Shown here piece by piece: positions 1 to 6,340 of a DNA stretch of 10,759 nt. This DNA is from Lachnospiraceae bacterium (lineage in GTDB: Bacteria > Bacillota > Clostridia > Lachnospirales > Lachnospiraceae): positions 1 through 10,759 of the forward strand of contig JAGKTY010000053.1 in assembly GCA_021153185.1 (NCBI GenBank). The letters are read 5' to 3'. The notes below the pieces were generated by a model, which was given only the letters and a program-made list of their open reading frames with translations, did not search any database and was not told the origin of the DNA. A program made the position numbers and the translations under genes. Numbering within the stretch: position 1 is the first letter of the stretch; each line of letters starts with the position of its first letter.

Positions 1-276
1 TTGGAAGGAACGCTGCTTGCCGGGATTCTCGGCAGTGGGCTTCATGGCGTAAACAGTTATCATCATCAGGCGGTAAAGACGCCGGCAGATTGTGTCGATG
101 TCATGGCAGTTTCAGAGGACGGACTTGTGGAAGCAATTTCTGTCAAAAATCAGACATTTGCAGTTGGTGTGCAGTGGCATCCGGAATTTTCATATCAGGA
201 AAATGAGGACAGTGTAAAGCTTGTCCGGGCTTTTGTCGAAGCATGTAAAAATGCCTATCACAGCGCAAGCTGTTGA
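1..276 (+). CDS. Gamma-glutamyl-gamma-aminobutyrate hydrolase family protein (peptidase C26), 3' end only
   Basis: This is the C-terminal part of a class-I glutamine amidotransferase-like hydrolase; the gene starts upstream of the window and the TTG at position 1 is probably an internal Leu codon. Visible family features are the VNSYHHQAVK motif (residues 17-26 of the visible part) and the QWHPEF motif (58-63), which carries the catalytic His60 and Glu62 of the Cys-His-Glu triad. The nucleophilic Cys would lie in the missing N-terminal part. Family members hydrolyse gamma-glutamyl amide bonds, for example gamma-glutamyl-GABA in putrescine breakdown (PuuD), but many Clostridial homologues have unknown substrates, so no symbol is given. 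The stop codon at 274-276 is only 30 bases before the next start, so co-transcription with the ABC importer is likely (inference). Confidence 0.88.
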   Translation: MEGTLLAGILGSGLHGVNSYHHQAVKTPADCVDVMAVSEDGLVEAISVKNQTFAVGVQWHPEFSYQENEDSVKLVRAFVEACKNAYHSASC

Positions 277-306
277 TAAATATAAGAAGTTGAGAGGAGA
301 CTTATT

Positions 307-1170
307 ATGAAAAAGAAACTTTTAGGATTAATCGTTGGTGTGGCAATGGCATTTAGCCTTGTTGGTTGCGGCGGTACAGACCAGGAGGCAACAACACCTG
401 AGGTTACAGAAACAGTAGAGGAGACTGCAGAAGAAACTACAACCGAAGAAGCAGCAACAGAAGAAGCTGCAGCAGAGGAAACATCCGGTGACAAAACTTG
501 GGTAATCGCAACAGATACAGCGTTCAAGCCTTTTGAGTATACAGATGATTCCGGTGCATTTGTTGGTATTGATGTAGATATTCTTGATGCAGTTGCCAAA
601 GATCAGGGATTCAGCTATGATCTTCAGGTACTTGGATGGGATGCATCCATTGCAGCTTGTCAGGCCGGTCAGGCAGACGGTATGATTGCCGGCGCATCTA
701 TTACAGATGAGCGTAAAGAATCAGGCTGGATTTTCTCAGATGGTTATTATGACGCAAATCAGTGTATGGCCGTTGCAGAATCTTCTGATATTACAGGATT
801 CGGTGATTTAAGCGGAAAGTCTGTAGCAGTTAAAACAGGTTCTATGAGTGCCACATACGCAGAGAGTCTTGTGGATGAATATGGTTTCACAATTACTTAT
901 TTTGAAGATTCTCCAACAATGTATCAGGCCGTTGTAGGTGGTCAGGTTGCAGCAGTATTTGATGATACACCAATTATGGCAGCAAACATTAAAGATGGTG
1001 GTCTTGCAATGAAACTTGTGGATGGTACAGGTAATGAGCCTGCACAGTACGGTTTCGCAATCTTCAATGCAGATAATCAGGAACTCGTTGATATGTTCAA
1101 TGCAGGCCTTGCAAATATCAAAGCCAACGGAACATATGATGAAATTCTTGCGAAGTATCTTGGTGAGTAA
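307..1170 (+). CDS. Amino acid ABC transporter substrate-binding lipoprotein (probably glutamine)
   Basis: This is an extracellular solute receptor of the SBP_bac_3 family, 287 aa. A lipoprotein signal peptide is visible: Lys2-4, a hydrophobic stretch, then lipobox LVGC with the lipidated Cys21. Residues 24-62 form an acidic, low-complexity Glu/Thr/Ala linker without Lys or Arg. The binding domain starts near residue 64 (WVIATDTAFKPFEY) and continues to the end. Arg136 in the SITDERK motif and Asp219/Asp220 fit the family's usual contacts with the carboxylate and amino groups of an amino acid. The start of the domain resembles GlnH-type receptors; together with the glutamine-related neighbours this favours glutamine, but the substrate is inferred. 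The ribosome site GAGAGGAG lies just before the ATG. An intrinsic terminator follows the gene, consistent with the receptor being made in excess over the membrane subunits. Confidence 0.92.
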   Translation: MKKKLLGLIVGVAMAFSLVGCGGTDQEATTPEVTETVEETAEETTTEEAATEEAAAEETSGDKTWVIATDTAFKPFEYTDDSGAFVGIDVDILDAVAKDQGFSYDLQVLGWDASIAACQAGQADGMIAGASITDERKESGWIFSDGYYDANQCMAVAESSDITGFGDLSGKSVAVKTGSMSATYAESLVDEYGFTITYFEDSPTMYQAVVGGQVAAVFDDTPIMAANIKDGGLAMKLVDGTGNEPAQYGFAIFNADNQELVDMFNAGLANIKANGTYDEILAKYLGE

Positions 1171-1180
1171 TATTTAGAAG

Positions 1181-1227
1181 AAATCGCCAAGTGGGATGCA
1201 TGCCCGCCTGGCGATTTTTTCTTTTTC
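1181..1227 (+). terminator. Intrinsic terminator after the lipoprotein gene
   Basis: The arms AAATCGCCA (1181-1189) and TGGCGATTT (1209-1217) pair perfectly. After one mismatch, GTGGG (1191-1195) continues the stem by pairing with CCCGC (1203-1207). A T-rich tract follows (1214-1226). It lies 10 bases after the receptor stop codon and inside the transporter operon, so it is probably a leaky terminator that sets the ratio of receptor to permease. Its sequence is unrelated to the repeated hairpins found later in the window. Confidence 0.88.
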
Positions 1228-1327
1228 ATAGGACACTCCCCAAGACGTGAAGTTTTTTGAAACGTATCTGTGACGGTACCGGACAGATCAGATAACCTTT
1301 TTAGAAAAGAATTGAAAGGAAAAGGCT

Positions 1328-1999
1328 ATGATAAAAATTTTGACAGTGTATGGTGATATGCTTCTGGTTGCGCTCGGAAGAACGATATTATTGGCATTGC
1401 TTGGTTTGTTTTTTGCATGTATTATTGGACTCTTTTTTGGCATACTTGGAGTCTTAAAAAACAGAGTATGCAATATCATTTCGCAAATTTTTGTTGATTT
1501 AATCAGAGGCGTACCGATGATTGTTTTGGCGTTTTTTGTATATTTTGGTATCCCGTATTATTTCAATACGATTATTGGCGGTTTTAATGTGACGCTGTCT
1601 GCACTCCAGGCAGGAACCATCTGTCTTGCGCTGAACTGTGGTGCATATATGGCAGAGATTATCAGAGCTGGTATTTTGTCGGTTGACATCGGACAAATGG
1701 AGGCGGCGCGTTCTCTTGGACTTTCTTATGGTATGGCAATGAGGAAAGTTGTTTTGCCGCAGGCAATCCGCACGATGATTCCTACCTTTATTAACCAGTT
1801 TGTGATTACCTTAAAGGATACCTCCATTCTTTCCGTCATTGGATTTCCGGAGCTTGTCAATACAGCAAAAAATGTACAGGCGAACACCTTTATGGCATTT
1901 CAGACATGGGCAATTGTTGGTGTAATGTATTTGATTGTAATTACAATCCTTTCAAGAAGTGCAAAGGTTTTGGAAAGGAGATTAAATGTTGGACGCTAA
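1328..1999 (+). CDS. Amino acid ABC transporter permease (HisM/GlnP type)
   Basis: This is the integral membrane subunit of a polar amino acid importer, 223 aa, a normal length for the family. Hydrophobic segments are visible around residues 11-42, 55-80, 88-112, 150-172 and 190-209. The cytoplasmic EAA coupling loop, which docks on the ATPase, is clear at 125-148 (EAARSLGLSYG, then LPQAIR). Only one permease gene is present, so the channel is probably a homodimer. The ribosome site GAAAGGAAAAGG lies at 1314-1325. The 157 bases upstream hold a terminator (1181-1227), then a stretch with no convincing promoter, so expression may depend on read-through from the receptor gene. The 3' end overlaps the ATPase gene by 14 bases. 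Confidence 0.93.
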   Translation: MIKILTVYGDMLLVALGRTILLALLGLFFACIIGLFFGILGVLKNRVCNIISQIFVDLIRGVPMIVLAFFVYFGIPYYFNTIIGGFNVTLSALQAGTICLALNCGAYMAEIIRAGILSVDIGQMEAARSLGLSYGMAMRKVVLPQAIRTMIPTFINQFVITLKDTSILSVIGFPELVNTAKNVQANTFMAFQTWAIVGVMYLIVITILSRSAKVLERRLNVGR

Positions 2000-2735
2000 T
2001 AGAGAAAACGTAAAAATTCATGTAGATCATCTGAAAAAAAGCTTTGGAAAACTTGAAGTTCTTAAAGATATCTCAACCGATATTTATAAGGGTGAGGTGG
2101 TCGTAGTCATCGGACCTTCCGGCTCCGGTAAATCAACTTTTTTGAGATGTTTAAACCGATTGGAAGAGGTTACAGACGGTACAATCATCGTTGAGGGAGT
2201 CGATATTACAAATAAAAAAGTGAATATTAATAAGGTGCGTGAAAATATCGGAATGGTATTTCAGCATTTCAACTTGTTTAACAACCTGAACATCATTGAC
2301 AATCTTATGCTTGCACCCAATATGCTCAAAAAATGTTCCAAGAAAGAAGCAAAAGAGCGTGCACTTGAGATGCTGAAAAAGGTTGGTCTTGTGGAAAAGG
2401 CAGAAAGTTATCCGAGTCAGCTTTCCGGTGGACAGAAACAGCGTATTGCCATCGCAAGAGCACTTTGCATGCAGCCAAACATCATGCTGTTTGACGAGCC
2501 AACTTCAGCGCTTGATCCGGAGATGGTCGGTGAGGTTTTGCAGGTTATGAAGGAACTTGCGGCCGATGGTATGACAATGGTCATTGTTACGCACGAAATG
2601 GGATTTGCAAGAGAGGTTGCCGACAGAGTTATTTTCATGGATGGCGGATATATTGTAGAGGAAGGAACGCCACAGGAGGTTTTGGCAAATCCGAAGGAGC
2701 AAAGAACCATCGACTTCTTAAACAAAGTGTTGTAG
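1986..2735 (+). CDS. glnQ: Amino acid ABC transporter ATP-binding protein (GlnQ type)
   Basis: This is the ATPase that powers the importer, 249 aa. All nucleotide-binding motifs are intact: Walker A GPSGSGKST (43-51), Q-loop Gln93 (VFQHF), signature LSGGQ (146-150), Walker B IMLFDE (166-171), D-loop SALD and switch His203 (VTHE). The sequence is typical of the polar amino acid (GlnQ/HisP) subfamily. The start codon lies inside the permease gene in another frame, 14 bases before that gene's end, and the ribosome site GGAAAGGAG (1972-1980) is also inside it, so the two are translationally coupled. The glutamine assignment is by analogy; other polar amino acids are possible. Confidence 0.93.
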   Translation: MLDANRENVKIHVDHLKKSFGKLEVLKDISTDIYKGEVVVVIGPSGSGKSTFLRCLNRLEEVTDGTIIVEGVDITNKKVNINKVRENIGMVFQHFNLFNNLNIIDNLMLAPNMLKKCSKKEAKERALEMLKKVGLVEKAESYPSQLSGGQKQRIAIARALCMQPNIMLFDEPTSALDPEMVGEVLQVMKELAADGMTMVIVTHEMGFAREVADRVIFMDGGYIVEEGTPQEVLANPKEQRTIDFLNKVL

Positions 2736-2744
2736 GAGGGTTTT

Positions 2745-3332
2745 ATGAAAAAAATCATCACAATCAGTAGGGAGTTTGGCGCCGGTGGTGGTCAGATTGG
2801 TCAGGCTGTGGCGAAAAAACTCGGATATTATTATTTGGATAAGGACATGATTATCCGCTCGGCAATGGAGTCTTCCAATTTGTCGCCGGAAGAATTCCGT
2901 ATGTACGATGAAAGGGTTCCACACGATTTTGGCTTTGGACAGAGCTTATTTGATTTTTACAATAAGCCATTAAATGAGCGTCTCTTTGCAGCGCAAAGAA
3001 GTGCTATTTTGAAAGCAGGTGAAAAGGGTAATTGTGTCATCGTCGGACGTAATGCCAATGTCATTTTAAAGGAATTTGATTATTCCCTACACGTGTTTGT
3101 GGCAGCGTCACAATACTTCAGACTGCAAAATCTGAAAGAAAAAATGCCGGATTATTCCGAGGAAAAGATTTTGGAAGAGATGAAGGCAGTTGATAAAGCG
3201 AGAAGAAAATATTGCGCATATTATACCAATACGGAATTCGGAAAATCAGATTACTATGATCTGTGCCTCAAAAGTTCTACACTTGGTATAGATTCCTGTG
3301 TTGATATTATTTGTAATTTGGCGGAGAAATGA
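2745..3332 (+). CDS. Cytidylate kinase-like family protein
   Basis: This is a 195-aa protein of the cytidylate-kinase-like (AAA_26) family, common in Clostridia and of unproven function. Visible features are the N-terminal strand and loop IITISREFGAGGGQIG (4-19), VIVGRNANVIL (98-108), DKARRKYCAYYT (150-161) and YDLCLKSSTLGID (171-183). The N-terminal loop is glycine-rich but lacks the Lys-Ser/Thr of a canonical P-loop. That is usual in this family but means nucleotide kinase activity should not be assumed; the essential CMP kinase is a different protein. The stop codon of glnQ is 9 bases upstream, with an AGGAGGG ribosome site in between, so it belongs to the transporter operon. Its end overlaps the next gene as ATGA. 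Confidence 0.85.
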   Translation: MKKIITISREFGAGGGQIGQAVAKKLGYYYLDKDMIIRSAMESSNLSPEEFRMYDERVPHDFGFGQSLFDFYNKPLNERLFAAQRSAILKAGEKGNCVIVGRNANVILKEFDYSLHVFVAASQYFRLQNLKEKMPDYSEEKILEEMKAVDKARRKYCAYYTNTEFGKSDYYDLCLKSSTLGIDSCVDIICNLAEK

Positions 3333-4603
3333 TGAACAAACTACGGAAGATGCCCGGAATTGGCATGCGTATTATCAAGTCGGCGATAGGGGTGTTCTTT
3401 TGTTTTCTCATCGATATGCTCAGAGGAAATGAGGGAATTGTATTTTACTCACAGCTTGCCGTACTTTGGTGTATGAGAGATTACGTCAGTGAAACGCGCA
3501 AGTTTGCAAGGCAAAGAGCAATCGGAACTGTGATTGGGGCTTTATACGGACTTGTGCTGCTACTGCTTAGAAATCGGCTGGCAGGCACACTTTTTTTTGA
3601 GGGGCGGCTTTTCTACGGAGCGATTGTTTCGCTTTTTATTGTTGTGGTTTTATATTCAACGGTTCTGATCAAGCAGAAACAGGCATCCTATTTTTCATGT
3701 GTCGTATTTCTGAGCATTGTAGTCAATCATATTCAGGATGCCAATCCGTATGTGTTTGTCTGGAACAGGTTTCTTGATACGATCATTGGAATTGTTGTCG
3801 GTCTCGTGGTAAACTGTTTTACAATTTCCGGGAAAAAGAACAAGGATATTCTATTTTTATCGGGTCTGGATGATACGCTCCTTGCAAAAAACGGGAGTGT
3901 GTCTGATTACAGCCGGATTGAACTGAATCGAATGATTGAAAGCGGTCTCAATTTTACGGTATCTACGATGAGAACACCGGCTTCACTCATGGAGCCGCTT
4001 CGCGGAATCAATCTGAAACTCCCGGTCATTGCTATGGACGGTGCAGCGCTTTATAATATCAATGAAAACCGCTATGAGCACGTGTATATTATTTCCGCAG
4101 AGCACTGCGACCGGATACGAGGTTATTTTGAGGACAAACAAGTGCCGTATTTTGCAAATGTTGTGATTGATGATGTGCTCTTGATTTATTATCAGGAAAC
4201 AGATTGCAGGCAGTACAATGGAATCGTTGAACAACTGCGTAAATCTCCTTATCGAAACTATGTTAAAAGGACTGTTCCGGGAGATGAAAATATCGTTTAT
4301 TTCATGGTGATTGACACATGCGAAAATATTGACTTGTTATACGATGAGATGACGAAGGAGGCGCTTTTTCAGACGCTGAAGGTTATCAAGCATCCGTCCA
4401 CAGAGTATGAGGGCTGTTCGCTGTTAAAGGTGTATAATAAAAATGCGTCCAAGGAAAATATGCTGGCATATTTGAAGAGACAGCTTCAGATAGAAAAGAC
4501 CGTAACGTTTGGTACAATCGAAGGAAAATATACGTATCTCATAAAACCGGGTGATTTTAACCGCGTGGTGAAGCTGGTGAAGAGTCAATTTTTTTGGAAA
4601 TAA
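3329..4603 (+). CDS. FUSC/ArAE-like membrane domain fused to a degenerate HAD (Cof-type) domain
   Basis: This is a 424-aa two-domain protein. Residues 1-168 resemble the aromatic acid exporter (FUSC/DUF939) membrane domain: GMRIIKSAIGVFFCFLI at the start, then hydrophobic segments near 13-31, 65-82, 95-115, 119-137 and 150-166. Residues 172-424 align with Cof-type HAD phosphatases, including a C2-type cap around 238-365, but the active site is broken. Motif I, normally DxDxT, reads GLDDT (179-183), so the nucleophilic Asp is Gly179 (codon GGT at 3863-3865). Motif II has Thr213. The motif III Lys appears kept as Lys375. Motif IV, normally GDxxND, reads GTIEGK (395-400). I infer a non-catalytic, membrane-anchored sensor or binding domain. 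The ATG at 3329 overlaps the previous stop codon. A second ATG at 3332 is better spaced from GGAG (3323-3326) and may be the true start. Confidence 0.8.
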   Translation: MMNKLRKMPGIGMRIIKSAIGVFFCFLIDMLRGNEGIVFYSQLAVLWCMRDYVSETRKFARQRAIGTVIGALYGLVLLLLRNRLAGTLFFEGRLFYGAIVSLFIVVVLYSTVLIKQKQASYFSCVVFLSIVVNHIQDANPYVFVWNRFLDTIIGIVVGLVVNCFTISGKKNKDILFLSGLDDTLLAKNGSVSDYSRIELNRMIESGLNFTVSTMRTPASLMEPLRGINLKLPVIAMDGAALYNINENRYEHVYIISAEHCDRIRGYFEDKQVPYFANVVIDDVLLIYYQETDCRQYNGIVEQLRKSPYRNYVKRTVPGDENIVYFMVIDTCENIDLLYDEMTKEALFQTLKVIKHPSTEYEGCSLLKVYNKNASKENMLAYLKRQLQIEKTVTFGTIEGKYTYLIKPGDFNRVVKLVKSQFFWK

Positions 4604-4617
4604 ATCATATTATTTGA

Positions 4618-4646
4618 TTGACTTTCTTTTCAAAAAAGAATACACT
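4618..4646 (+). promoter_or_regulatory. Probable promoter of purF, upstream of the leader hairpin
   Basis: A -35 box TTGACT (4618-4623) and a -10 box TACACT (4641-4646) are separated by exactly 17 bases that are A/T-rich. Transcription would begin near 4653, a few bases before the hairpin at 4657. I see no comparable promoter between the hairpin and purF. Short A/T-rich dyads (AGTCAAT at 4583-4589 with ATTGACT at 4617-4623; AAATAA at 4598-4603 with TTATTT at 4610-4615) overlap the -35 box and could be an operator, but this is weak. Confidence 0.55.
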
Positions 4647-4656
4647 TTAGTTGAGC

Positions 4657-4699
4657 AAAGGCGCTTTGGGTAACACCCAAAGTGCCTTTTCTTGTTTTT
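4657..4699 (+). terminator. Repeated hairpin copy 1, terminator or attenuator before purF
   Basis: The arm AAAGGCGCTTTGGG (4657-4670) pairs with CCCAAAGTGCCTTT (4676-4689) through 14 base pairs, one of them G-U, around the loop TAACA. A T-rich tract follows (4687-4699). It ends transcripts from the FUSC-HAD operon, and it also lies in the 5' leader of a transcript starting at the promoter just upstream. The same arm sequences recur at 6233-6265, and a variant at 8461-8489. Confidence 0.85.
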
Positions 4700-4732
4700 G
4701 GTGTGTAATAAACTTGCAGAAAGGACGTTACA

Positions 4733-6112
4733 ATGTTTGAACTAGATGATAAACCACATGAGGAGTGTGGCGTATTCGGCGTGTGGAGCCAGGATGATAT
4801 GGATGCGGCACACTGCATTTATTACGGTCTTGTCGCACTGCAGCATCGCGGACAGGAGTCAGCCGGAATCGTCGTTTGTGATACGAAAGGTCCGATTGGA
4901 AATATTTGTGCGCACAAAGGAATGGGACTTGTAAGCGAAGTATTTCATGAGGATGTACTGCAAAAGCTACATGGGAATATCGGAATCGGTCATGTGCGCT
5001 ATTCGACAGCAGGTGCAAGCAGTGTCGAGAATGCACAGCCTATTTTTTATAATTATTCAAAGGGTACACTTGCGCTGGCGCATAATGGTAATATTACAAA
5101 TGCGGAAGTACTCCGCAAGGAACTGCAGGAAGAAGGTGCCGTGTTCAACGGAACATCCGACTCGGAAGTGCTCGCATATGCGATTGCAAAAGAGCGCATG
5201 AATACTTCCTGTATCGAGGATGCGGTCTGTAAGGTAGCGCAGGGAATCAAAGGCGGGTATGCACTTCTGATTATGAGTCCGCAGAAGATTGTGGCGGTGC
5301 GCGACCCACTTGGATTAAAGCCGCTTTGTATCGGCAAAATGGGGCAGGCGTATGTGCTTGCTTCGGAAAGTGCTGCCATTACGGCAGTGGGAGCTGAATT
5401 TGTGCGTGATGTTGCACCCGGAGAAATTGTGACAATCACCAAGGAAGGCGTCCATACGGAGCAGCGTCTGAAGGCGTGCGAAAGGGCACATTGCGTGTTT
5501 GAGTACATTTATTTTGCACGTCTGGATTCAAAGCTTGACGGCATTAGCGTGTATGAGGCGCGCCACAGAGGCGGAATGGCACTTGCGGAGCGCTATCCGG
5601 TTGAGGCAGATGTCGTGACGGGCGTGCCGGAATCGGGACTTACGGCAGCAGTCGGCTATGCGGAAAAAGCCGGCATTCCCTTTAAACTTGCTTTCTCAAA
5701 AAACAGCTATGTCGGGCGTACCTTTATCAAGCCGACACAAAAAGAGCGGGCATCGGCAGTGCAGATGAAGCTTAGTGTGATTGAAAGTGTGGTGAGGGGC
5801 AAACGGGTTGTGCTCATTGACGATTCAATCGTGCGTGGTACGACACTTGCCAACCTGATTTTGATGATGCGGAAAGCAGGGGCACTGGAGGTACATGTGC
5901 GCATTAGTTCACCGCCGTTTTTGTACCCGTGTTATTACGGAACGGACGTGCCGGACAACTCGCAGCTCATCGCCAATGATCATTCCGTGCAGGAAATCTG
6001 TGATCGGATCGGGGCGGATTCGCTCGGTTATATGATGTTAGAAGACTTAACTAAGATGACGGGTGAACTGCCGCTTTGCAAGGCGTGCTTTGACAATCAT
6101 TATCCGGTATAA
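4733..6112 (+). CDS. purF: Amidophosphoribosyltransferase (glutamine PRPP amidotransferase)
   Basis: This cytoplasmic enzyme makes the first committed step of de novo purine synthesis: PRPP plus glutamine gives 5-phosphoribosylamine, glutamate and pyrophosphate. The protein is 459 aa, slightly shorter than Bacillus PurF. Cys12 follows an 11-residue propeptide (MFELDDKPHEE), so self-cleavage should expose it as the N-terminal glutaminase nucleophile, as in Bacillus. GHVRYST (86-92) and AHNGN (116-120) belong to the glutaminase domain. The PRPP loop VVLIDDSIVRGTT is at 359-371. Cys254, Cys400, Cys449 and Cys452 match the four ligands of the Bacillus 4Fe-4S cluster, suggesting oxygen sensitivity and a Fe-S form. 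The ribosome site GAAAGGAC is at 4719-4726. It stands apart from other pur genes here and has its own promoter and leader hairpin. Confidence 0.97.
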   Translation: MFELDDKPHEECGVFGVWSQDDMDAAHCIYYGLVALQHRGQESAGIVVCDTKGPIGNICAHKGMGLVSEVFHEDVLQKLHGNIGIGHVRYSTAGASSVENAQPIFYNYSKGTLALAHNGNITNAEVLRKELQEEGAVFNGTSDSEVLAYAIAKERMNTSCIEDAVCKVAQGIKGGYALLIMSPQKIVAVRDPLGLKPLCIGKMGQAYVLASESAAITAVGAEFVRDVAPGEIVTITKEGVHTEQRLKACERAHCVFEYIYFARLDSKLDGISVYEARHRGGMALAERYPVEADVVTGVPESGLTAAVGYAEKAGIPFKLAFSKNSYVGRTFIKPTQKERASAVQMKLSVIESVVRGKRVVLIDDSIVRGTTLANLILMMRKAGALEVHVRISSPPFLYPCYYGTDVPDNSQLIANDHSVQEICDRIGADSLGYMMLEDLTKMTGELPLCKACFDNHYPV

Positions 6113-6187
6113 ACCGGGAGCGTCAAAGTTTGCAGTGGCTAAAAAATGATAATCAAAATACGGTTGCAAAAAAGTTCGAAAAAGGTA

Positions 6188-6216
6188 TTGACAATTCAAA
6201 AAAAACAGTTTATAGT
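6188..6216 (+). promoter_or_regulatory. Probable promoter of glnN, upstream of the leader hairpin
   Basis: A perfect -35 box TTGACA (6188-6193) and a -10 box TATAGT (6211-6216, five of six consensus bases) are separated by 17 A-rich bases. Transcription would begin near 6223, about 10 bases before the hairpin at 6233, giving a leader of roughly 118 bases. The stretch between the hairpin and the gene has only poor promoter matches. Confidence 0.65.
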
Positions 6217-6232
6217 TCAAGACAGAAAAAGC

Positions 6233-6270
6233 AAAGGCGCTTTGGGTGATTCCCAAAGTGCCTTTTTCTT
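6233..6270 (+). terminator. Repeated hairpin copy 2, terminator or attenuator before glnN
   Basis: The arm AAAGGCGCTTTGGG (6233-6246) and the arm CCCAAAGTGCCTTT (6252-6265) are identical to those of the copy before purF; only the loop (TGATT) differs. A T-rich tract ends it (6263-6270). Five A residues just before the stem (6226-6230) would give a T tract on the other strand too, but the conserved G-T pair favours a + strand RNA. It probably ends the purF transcript and lies in the glnN leader. Confidence 0.85.
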
Positions 6271-6318
6271 TTGTCCAAAATGAATTGGTACGGAATGCGC
6301 AACCGTAAATTAAAAATG

Positions 6319-6340
6319 AACTGTAGAAAGGAGAACAGTT
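6319..6340 (+). promoter_or_regulatory. Dyad placing the glnN ribosome binding site in a loop
   Basis: AACTGT (6319-6324) and ACAGTT (6335-6340) are perfect inverted repeats separated by 10 bases that contain the Shine-Dalgarno sequence AAAGGAG (6327-6333). The start codon follows directly at 6341. If the RNA folds, the ribosome site is displayed in the loop. The stem is short and A/T-rich, so it may be only marginally stable. Confidence 0.4.

Noticed and set aside
2745..3332. Calling this gene cmk (CMP kinase)
   Set aside because: The glycine-rich loop lacks the canonical Lys-Ser/Thr, and the motifs are those of the cytidylate-kinase-like family, which is distinct from true CMP kinase.
6104..6117. 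CCGGT-ATAA-ACCGG hairpin with the purF stop codon in its loop
   Set aside because: It is only 5 base pairs with no T tract, so it is not a terminator. It is probably chance; the real terminator is at 6233-6270.
6171..6183. PurR-box-like sequence AAAGTTCGAAAAA upstream of glnN
   Set aside because: It matches the Bacillus PurBox imperfectly, is single rather than paired, and lies before glnN instead of purF, where no such site is seen. The palindromic TTCGAA in A-rich DNA can arise by chance.
6223..6340. ANTAR-type dual hairpin or glutamine riboswitch in the glnN leader
   Set aside because: The hairpin loop is 5 bases without the A-x-x-G hexaloop pattern, and the second possible stem (TACGG / CCGTA, 6289-6307) has a 9-base loop. 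Neither fits the known ANTAR target or the cyanobacterial glnA RNA.
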